Shown: piece after piece, positions 5,594 to 9,186 of the stretch
Numbering within the stretch: the stretch's first letter is position 1
Layout of the letters: each line of letters starts with the position of its first letter
From: Chloroflexia bacterium
Lineage (GTDB): Bacteria; Chloroflexota; Chloroflexia; Thermomicrobiales; UBA6265
Length of the DNA stretch: 9,186 nt
NCBI GenBank assembly: GCA_013696525.1
Contig: JACCYK010000178.1
Span: 1-9,186 of the forward strand
Direction: 5' to 3'
Notes under the pieces: model-generated
Databases searched by the model: none
The model's input: the letters and a program-made list of their open reading frames with translations, nothing else
What the model was told of the DNA's origin: nothing
Program-made: the position numbers and the translations under genes

Positions 5594-5896
5594 TTAGCGG
5601 TGGCGGAAGGTGATCCGGCCGCGGGTCAGGTCGTAGGGCGAGAGCTCGACCACGACGCGGTCGCCCGGCAAGACTCGGATGAAGTTCTTGCGCATCTTGC
5701 CACCGAGATGACCGAGCACGTTGTGCCCGTTCTCGAGCTCGACCGTGAACATCGCGTTCGGCAGGGCATCGACGACGCGGCCATCGACCGTGATCGCATC
5801 CGGGTTGTCACGACGGATCCGCTCCTCGGGGGGTGCTGTACCGGCCGGGGTCTTCACCGGGCGCGGCGGCTTGCGGTATTGCGGTTTCTTTGGCAA
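5594..5896 (-). CDS. infA: Translation initiation factor IF-1 with N-terminal extension
   Basis: The protein has 100 residues. Residues about 34-100 are a textbook IF-1 OB fold ([49 protein letters not shown]). IF-1 binds the 30S A site and works with IF-2 and IF-3 in start-site selection. Standard IF-1 has about 72 residues. Here some 30 extra residues at the N-terminus are basic and proline-rich ([19 protein letters not shown]), ending in an acidic/Arg patch. The start is TTG 5896-5894, chosen because AAGGAG (5910-5905) lies 8 nt upstream. An internal GTG near residue 14 has no SD. The gene is not in the usual ribosomal-protein cluster. A structured leader and a minus-strand promoter precede it. 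It could be the only IF-1 or a second paralogue; the window cannot tell. Confidence 0.93.
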   Translation of the reverse strand: MPKKPQYRKPPRPVKTPAGTAPPEERIRRDNPDAITVDGRVVDALPNAMFTVELENGHNVLGHLGGKMRKNFIRVLPGDRVVVELSPYDLTRGRITFRHR

Positions 5897-5976
5897 AAAG
5901 TTTGCTCCTTGTATGCTTGTCTCGGTAGTTCACGCGTTATGCAACGGAAATGCCGGATGCAACAGTCCAGTCATCA

Positions 5977-6097
5977 GCCGAATCGGCAAGTGTCGGCGGG
6001 CTTCCGCCCGCGCTGGCACGTGGCCCGATGATTCGGCACCCATCGGGCAGCGGCCGCGGGCGGCGCACACGGCCGCAAAGCGCCTGGTGAGGCGCCC
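5977..6097 (-). promoter_or_regulatory. Candidate structured leader RNA upstream of infA
   Basis: In order along the minus-strand transcript, perfect hairpins are possible at 6095-6080 (6-bp stem, 4-nt loop), 6076-6050 (7 bp, 13-nt loop), 6048-6023 (8 bp GCCCGATG/CATCGGGC, 10-nt loop) and 6011-5996 (GCGGGC/GCCCGC with GGAA loop). Near 5987-5977 there is a small GCCG/CGGC stem. In addition 6037-6030 (GCCGAATC, mostly in the third loop) is exactly complementary to 5984-5977 (GATTCGGC), allowing a pseudoknot around the fourth hairpin. The leader would run about 200 nt to the infA start. I recognise no known riboswitch, tRNA, SRP or RNase P signature. In a GC-rich genome some of this pairing may arise by chance. 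Confidence 0.45.
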
Positions 6098-6103
6098 GCG
6101 ACA

Positions 6104-6112
6104 AGTGTACCA
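6104..6112 (-). promoter_or_regulatory. Candidate extended -10 promoter for infA
   Basis: The minus strand reads TGGTACACT: a TG-n extension followed by TACACT (6109-6104), the same hexamer seen before the antitoxin gene. The -35 region is poor, which is tolerable for an extended -10. The expected start, near 6097, falls on the first G of the first leader hairpin. Confidence 0.4.
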
Positions 6113-6202
6113 TGCGACGCTTCCCTCGAGTGACGATACGCGTCATCGAACCAGCGTAGCGCAATGCCCTTGCCGCCGCGGCGCGGGCCCGTTCCGTTCC
6201 GG

Positions 6203-6208
6203 TATCAT
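6203..6208 (+). promoter_or_regulatory. Weak -10 candidate for corA
   Basis: TATCAT matches 5/6 bases of the -10 consensus and would start transcription near 6215, about 70 nt before corA. No fitting -35 box lies 16-18 bp upstream. Apart from this, I find nothing convincing in 6113-6285. Confidence 0.2.
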
Positions 6209-6285
6209 CCTGGTCCACCAGTGGCATCGCGCCCGATGACCATGGCTGGCTCGATCGCGGTGAGGAAGCAAGGCGGCCGGCGCCG

Positions 6286-7254
6286 ATGATCACGATCAAG
6301 GTTCATCGCGATGGCGACGGGATCCACGGCGATCTTTCGGTAGCGCGGCTCGCTGAGCTGCTGAAGCGCACGGATACGATCACCTGGGTCGATGTCGAAA
6401 GCCCGAGTCCGGACGACCTCCAGCGCCTCGGCGAGGCCGTGTCGCTACACCCGCTGGCGCGGGAGGATGCGGAGCGGTTTCGCCAGCGGCCCAAGCTCGA
6501 CCACTACGACACGTACCTCGTCATCATATTTTTTGCCCTCTCCTGGCCGGAAGCGGCGGGACCGCAAACGCACGAAATCCATCTCATCGTTGGCGAGAAC
6601 TTCCTCATTACGATCCATCACGACCCGTTGCCGGCGATCGCCGAGACCGCCGACCGCTGGGGCCGGCAGGTGAGCGGGCGTGCCGGGTACGGGGTCGGCT
6701 TCCTCGTGTACGATCTCCTGGATGCTATTGTGGACGATTATTTCCCGGTGATCGACTCCCTGGCCGAGCGCATCGATGCGCTCGAGAGCGAGGTCTTCGC
6801 GACGGGTGAGCCGAGGGCGCAGGCCGCGATCTTTGCCTTGAAGAAAGATCTTCTCACGCTGCGCCGGGTGGTGGCGCCGGAGCGCGACGTGTTGAATGCG
6901 ATTCTGCGGCGGGACACGCCGCTGTTTGGCGACCGCGAGATCGTCTATCTCCAGGATGTGTACGACCATCTGCTGCGGGTCACCGACGCGATCGATCTCT
7001 ACCGCGACCTGCTGTCGAGCGCGATCGACGCCAGCTTGTCCCTGACCGGCAACCGGCTCAACCAGATCATGCGGACGCTGACCGCCTCCTCAATCATCCT
7101 GATGAGCATGACCGTGGTCGCCAGCGTCTACGGCATGAACTTCGATTTCATGCCGGAGCTGCACTGGACGCTCGGCTATCCCTTTGCCCTCGGGTTGATG
7201 CTCGCCGTGGGCGGCACGTTGCTGCTGGTGTTTCGCCGCAGCGGCTGGCTCTGA
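6286..7254 (+). CDS. corA: CorA family divalent-cation transporter
   Basis: The protein has 322 residues, the standard CorA length. The N-terminal alpha/beta cytoplasmic domain (about 1-150) is followed by the long stalk helices (about 150-260). The first membrane helix is at about 264-282, the family signature YGMN is at 282-285, the periplasmic loop contains MPEL at 289-292, and the second helix is at about 298-316. It ends with a basic FRRSGWL tail. CorA forms a pentamer whose GMN motifs make the Mg2+ selectivity filter, and it imports Mg2+ (also Co2+ or Ni2+). The intact GMN plus MPEL supports Mg2+ transport rather than the zinc-exporting ZntB type. The SD before ATG 6286 is weak. It diverges from infA and converges on the glycosylase gene with a 16-bp gap. 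Confidence 0.95.
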   Translation: MITIKVHRDGDGIHGDLSVARLAELLKRTDTITWVDVESPSPDDLQRLGEAVSLHPLAREDAERFRQRPKLDHYDTYLVIIFFALSWPEAAGPQTHEIHLIVGENFLITIHHDPLPAIAETADRWGRQVSGRAGYGVGFLVYDLLDAIVDDYFPVIDSLAERIDALESEVFATGEPRAQAAIFALKKDLLTLRRVVAPERDVLNAILRRDTPLFGDREIVYLQDVYDHLLRVTDAIDLYRDLLSSAIDASLSLTGNRLNQIMRTLTASSIILMSMTVVASVYGMNFDFMPELHWTLGYPFALGLMLAVGGTLLLVFRRSGWL

Positions 7255-7270
7255 GCCGCCGGCCCCGCGC

Positions 7271-8236
7271 TCATCGGGCTGTCGGCGACGCGCGGTCGTG
7301 CGCGACGCGCAGGTATTGCGCCCAATAGCCCTGCCAGGGACCGTACCGCCGGGCAATCTCGGTCAGCTCGTCGGGTGCCAGGGGGCCGTACCACCGGGCC
7401 GCCGCCCGCGCCAGCTCCGATTCCACGGGGGTCGCCTCCATTCGGCCCAGACCCCGGATCAGGATGAACGACGCCGACCAGGGGCCGATGCCGGGAATGT
7501 CGCGGAGCCAGCATTCCACCTCGTCGCTCGGGCCATGCCGGAGGAACGTCTCGTCAACGTCGGCGAAGGCGCTGGCCGCTGCCGCGAGGTAGTGCGCCTT
7601 CCGGTCATTGCCGATGATCCGCTCGAGGTCGGCCACCGGCGCCGCCGCGATCGCCGCCGGCTCGGGGAAGGCCCAGAGGGTCGTGCCGGCCACGGCGATG
7701 CTCTGCCCAAACGTTTCGGTTAACGCGTGCTTGACCCGGCGCGCGATTGGCATCCGGGTGCGCTGGCTGAGGATCGCCCAGGCGGCGTTCTCGAACGGGG
7801 TCGGAAATTTCACCTGATGGTACCCGTGCAGTCGCGCCAACACCGGGGCAAACGCGGGATCGACCCGGGCGATGGCGTAGAACGGGCGCAGATCGTCATC
7901 GAGACCGAGGTAGAAGCGGACGCGGTCGATGATCGTGGCCAAGAGCTCGACGCTGATCGCGGCGTCGGCGTGTACGGAGAGCGTCAGCTCGGGGGCGGTA
8001 ACCGCTGGCGTGGCGGTGATTCTGACGGCGACAGCCTGGCCGTTGACGATGAACGCTTTGCTCAGGCTGGTCGCCGTGGTGACCTGGTCGGGCTGGGCCG
8101 GCGCGAACGAGCCGATAAAGGCAAGCGAATGGGAAAAATCGAACGGGGGCACGGCGGGGAGGATGCCGGCGTCAATCCAGCCGTCGTCGCGATCGGGCGC
8201 TGCTTGCGGATCGGTCGCTGAACGGTGCTGGCTCAT
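7271..8236 (-). CDS. AlkA-like DNA-3-methyladenine glycosylase (HhH-GPD superfamily), atypical active site
   Basis: The protein has 321 residues. An N-terminal AlkA_N-like region (about 30-110) precedes the HhH-GPD core, which includes PFENAAWAILSQRT (147-160) and the helix-hairpin-helix LRDIPGIGPWSASFILIRG (244-262). AlkA-type enzymes remove alkylated bases such as 3-methyladenine in base-excision repair. In the usual family the loop after the hairpin reads roughly 'D-x-x-P-x-x-D-L' and supplies the catalytic Asp. Here it is MEATPVESELARAA (266-279), with Ser273 where Asp is expected and Glu at 272 and 274. The 'gQqvs' stretch is also changed to SQRTRMPIARR. It may be a divergent subfamily using Glu or a non-catalytic DNA binder. 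ATG 8236 has GAGGAG about 5 nt upstream. It lies 58 bp downstream of the DUF503 gene, probably in the same transcript. Confidence 0.85.
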   Translation of the reverse strand: MSQHRSATDPQAAPDRDDGWIDAGILPAVPPFDFSHSLAFIGSFAPAQPDQVTTATSLSKAFIVNGQAVAVRITATPAVTAPELTLSVHADAAISVELLATIIDRVRFYLGLDDDLRPFYAIARVDPAFAPVLARLHGYHQVKFPTPFENAAWAILSQRTRMPIARRVKHALTETFGQSIAVAGTTLWAFPEPAAIAAAPVADLERIIGNDRKAHYLAAAASAFADVDETFLRHGPSDEVECWLRDIPGIGPWSASFILIRGLGRMEATPVESELARAAARWYGPLAPDELTEIARRYGPWQGYWAQYLRVAHDRASPTAR

Positions 8237-8294
8237 GTTGGCTCCTCGGTTGAGCGTGACGGTGTCGATGGCGTTCGGATTGGTGCCGTGGCGA

Positions 8295-8597
8295 TCAGTC
8301 GCCGTAGGGGATTAGCTCCGTTTCGATTTCGCCGAGGACGCCGAGCTCGATCCGCGCCTCAATGAAATTGATCACCGTGGCCAGCATCTGGTCGGCGTGG
8401 GGGGCGCTATTGGAGACGCAGACGATCGCCAGCGTCCCCACTCGCATGTCGTTCAGGTCCGAGACCTCGGCGATGCCGACGTTGAATTTGCTTCGCACCT
8501 TTTGCGTGATCGAGCGCACGACGTGCCGCTTGTCCTTCAACGAAAAGCTGTCGTCGAGATAGAGCGTCAGTCGCGCCACGCCAATCGTTGTCGCCAT
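8295..8597 (-). CDS. DUF503 family protein (YlxP-like)
   Basis: This 100-residue protein shows the DUF503 landmarks: SLKDKRHVVRSITQKVRSKF at 19-38, NVGIAEVSD at 39-47, and VSNSAPHADQML at 61-72. It has the small alpha/beta fold of about 95 residues typical of the family. YlxP homologues often sit between infB and rbfA in nusA-infB operons, and a role in ribosome or RNA metabolism is suspected but not established. Here it is outside that setting and is followed, 58 bp on, by the AlkA-like gene. The SD before ATG 8597 is poor (GCGAGCAG). The identification is secure; the function is not known. Confidence 0.9.
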   Translation of the reverse strand: MATTIGVARLTLYLDDSFSLKDKRHVVRSITQKVRSKFNVGIAEVSDLNDMRVGTLAIVCVSNSAPHADQMLATVINFIEARIELGVLGEIETELIPYGD

Positions 8598-8646
8598 CTG
8601 CTCGCGCTCACCGCCTTCGTTACGGTTGCTCCGCCCGGCAACGACG

Positions 8647-8689
8647 CCTCCGCGAGACCGCTCGTCATCTCCCGGAACGAGGGCGGAGG
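8647..8689 (-). terminator. Hairpin after the flavoprotein gene, possible terminator
   Basis: CCTCCGC (8647-8653) pairs with GCGGAGG (8683-8689), and inside it CTCGT (8661-8665) pairs with ACGAG (8677-8681). It begins 5 nt beyond the flavoprotein stop codon on the minus strand. No U-run follows, so it may end transcription only weakly, protect the 3' end, or be incidental. Confidence 0.35.
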
Positions 8690-8693
8690 ATCG

Positions 8694-9186
8694 TCAGATG
8701 ACATTATGCTCGGCGACCGGCGCTCCTTCGGCGAAGCGGGAGGGGCGGAAGGGGGTGATGTCGACCGTGGATGCCGCGCCGTCCAGGATCAGCTCGGCCA
8801 GGCAGGCCCCGATCGCCGGCCCTTGCATGAAGCCGTGGCCGCTGAAGCCCGCCGCCACCGCCAGGCCGTCCGGGCCGTCGACGTGGCCGAGCAGCGGGTT
8901 GTCGTCCGGCGTGATCTCGTAGAATCCGGCCCAGCCCCGCATCACGTTGGCGTCGGCGAAGATCGGGGCCCGGTTCACCAGGGCTTCGACCGTGGTCAGC
9001 ATCCACGACTCGTCGACGGTCTTGGTGAACGAGCTGCCCTCGGTCCGGTCGCCCATGCCGAAGAGGAAGCCGCGGCTCTCGGGGTGGAAATAGAGCCCGC
9101 TGGCAAAATCAATGGTCATCGGCAGGCTCCCTGGCAAGGCGGCGAACGGCTCGGTGATGAAGCTCATGCGGCGGTAGGGATCGATC
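8694..9186 (-). CDS. FAD-dependent oxidoreductase (DAO/sarcosine oxidase-like), C-terminal 163 residues
   Basis: The frame runs off the right edge. The residues before the internal Met (IDPYRR, then MSFITEPF) fit the family's internal 'P.rr..fvtep' strand, so ATG 9167 is not the true start. Other marks are GLYFHPESRGFLFGMGDRTE (substrate domain strand), GWAGFYEITPDDNPLLGHVD, and AAGFSGHGFMQGPAIGACLA, the C-terminal FAD-binding segment with the GFSGHG loop. The stop is TGA 8696-8694. Family members oxidise N-methylated amino acids, glycine derivatives or proline-like amines with FAD. The substrate is not evident here. This is the second DAO-type gene in the window (the other ends at 220), but their tails differ clearly. 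Confidence 0.9.
   Translation of the reverse strand, partial: IDPYRRMSFITEPFAALPGSLPMTIDFASGLYFHPESRGFLFGMGDRTEGSSFTKTVDESWMLTTVEALVNRAPIFADANVMRGWAGFYEITPDDNPLLGHVDGPDGLAVAAGFSGHGFMQGPAIGACLAELILDGAASTVDITPFRPSRFAEGAPVAEHNVI

Noticed and set aside
5977..6097. tRNA, RNase P RNA, SRP RNA or a known riboswitch
   Set aside because: No T-loop GTTCGA element, CCA end, or recognisable conserved core of those RNAs on either strand.
6242..6289. 15-codon frame overlapping the corA start by ATGA, a possible leader peptide like Salmonella corL
   Set aside because: It has no SD and no distinctive sequence; a frame this short is expected by chance in GC-rich DNA.

Overview
This is a GC-rich bacterial chromosomal window. 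It carries ordinary single-copy genes (translation factor IF-1, a DUF503/YlxP-type protein, a CorA transporter) mixed with accessory genes. The gene mix, the frequent TTG/GTG starts preceded by good Shine-Dalgarno (SD) sequences, and the two sarcosine-oxidase-like flavoproteins at the edges would suit a Chloroflexota (Thermomicrobia-like) or other high-GC soil lineage. That placement is inference: there is no rRNA or marker alignment here to prove it. No phage, insertion sequence, CRISPR array or tRNA is visible.

Layout, left to right. (1) 2-220: C-terminal end of an FAD-dependent oxidoreductase. (2) 270-838, minus strand: a Doc-type toxin and a very short upstream antitoxin whose stop and start codons overlap by one base, with a recognisable promoter. 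(3) 992-2719: a serine-hydrolase/beta-lactamase-fold protein with a C-terminal beta-barrel-like extension. (4) 2713-2811: two opposed arrays of a 7-bp repeat that contain the stop codons of the two convergent genes. (5) 2798-3475, minus: a YiiM-like MOSC protein.

(6) 3475-4825 looks like an accessory patch. It holds a lower-GC, frameshifted four-helix membrane protein; an unannotatable 48-residue proline-rich peptide gene with a perfect -10 box and a near-perfect SD; and a HigA-type antitoxin gene with no HigB toxin next to it. The peptide gene and higA diverge from overlapping, mirror-image -10 elements beside a palindrome. (7) 4818-5510, minus: an RraA/HMG-aldolase-like protein. (8) 5594-5896, minus: IF-1 with a basic, proline-rich N-terminal extension of about 30 residues and a TTG start. 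It is preceded by about 200 nt of leader that can fold into at least four GC-rich hairpins plus a possible pseudoknot. (9) 6286-7254: CorA metal-ion transporter. (10) 7271-8597, minus: a DUF503 protein followed by an AlkA-like DNA glycosylase that seems to lack the usual catalytic aspartate. (11) 8694-9186, minus: C-terminal part of a second FAD-dependent oxidoreductase.

The genes do not form one pathway. The parts most worth a second look are the predicted IF-1 leader RNA, the small proline-rich gene with its shared promoter and orphan HigA, the heptamer repeats at gene ends, the atypical Doc antitoxin, and the AlkA-like protein with an altered active site.
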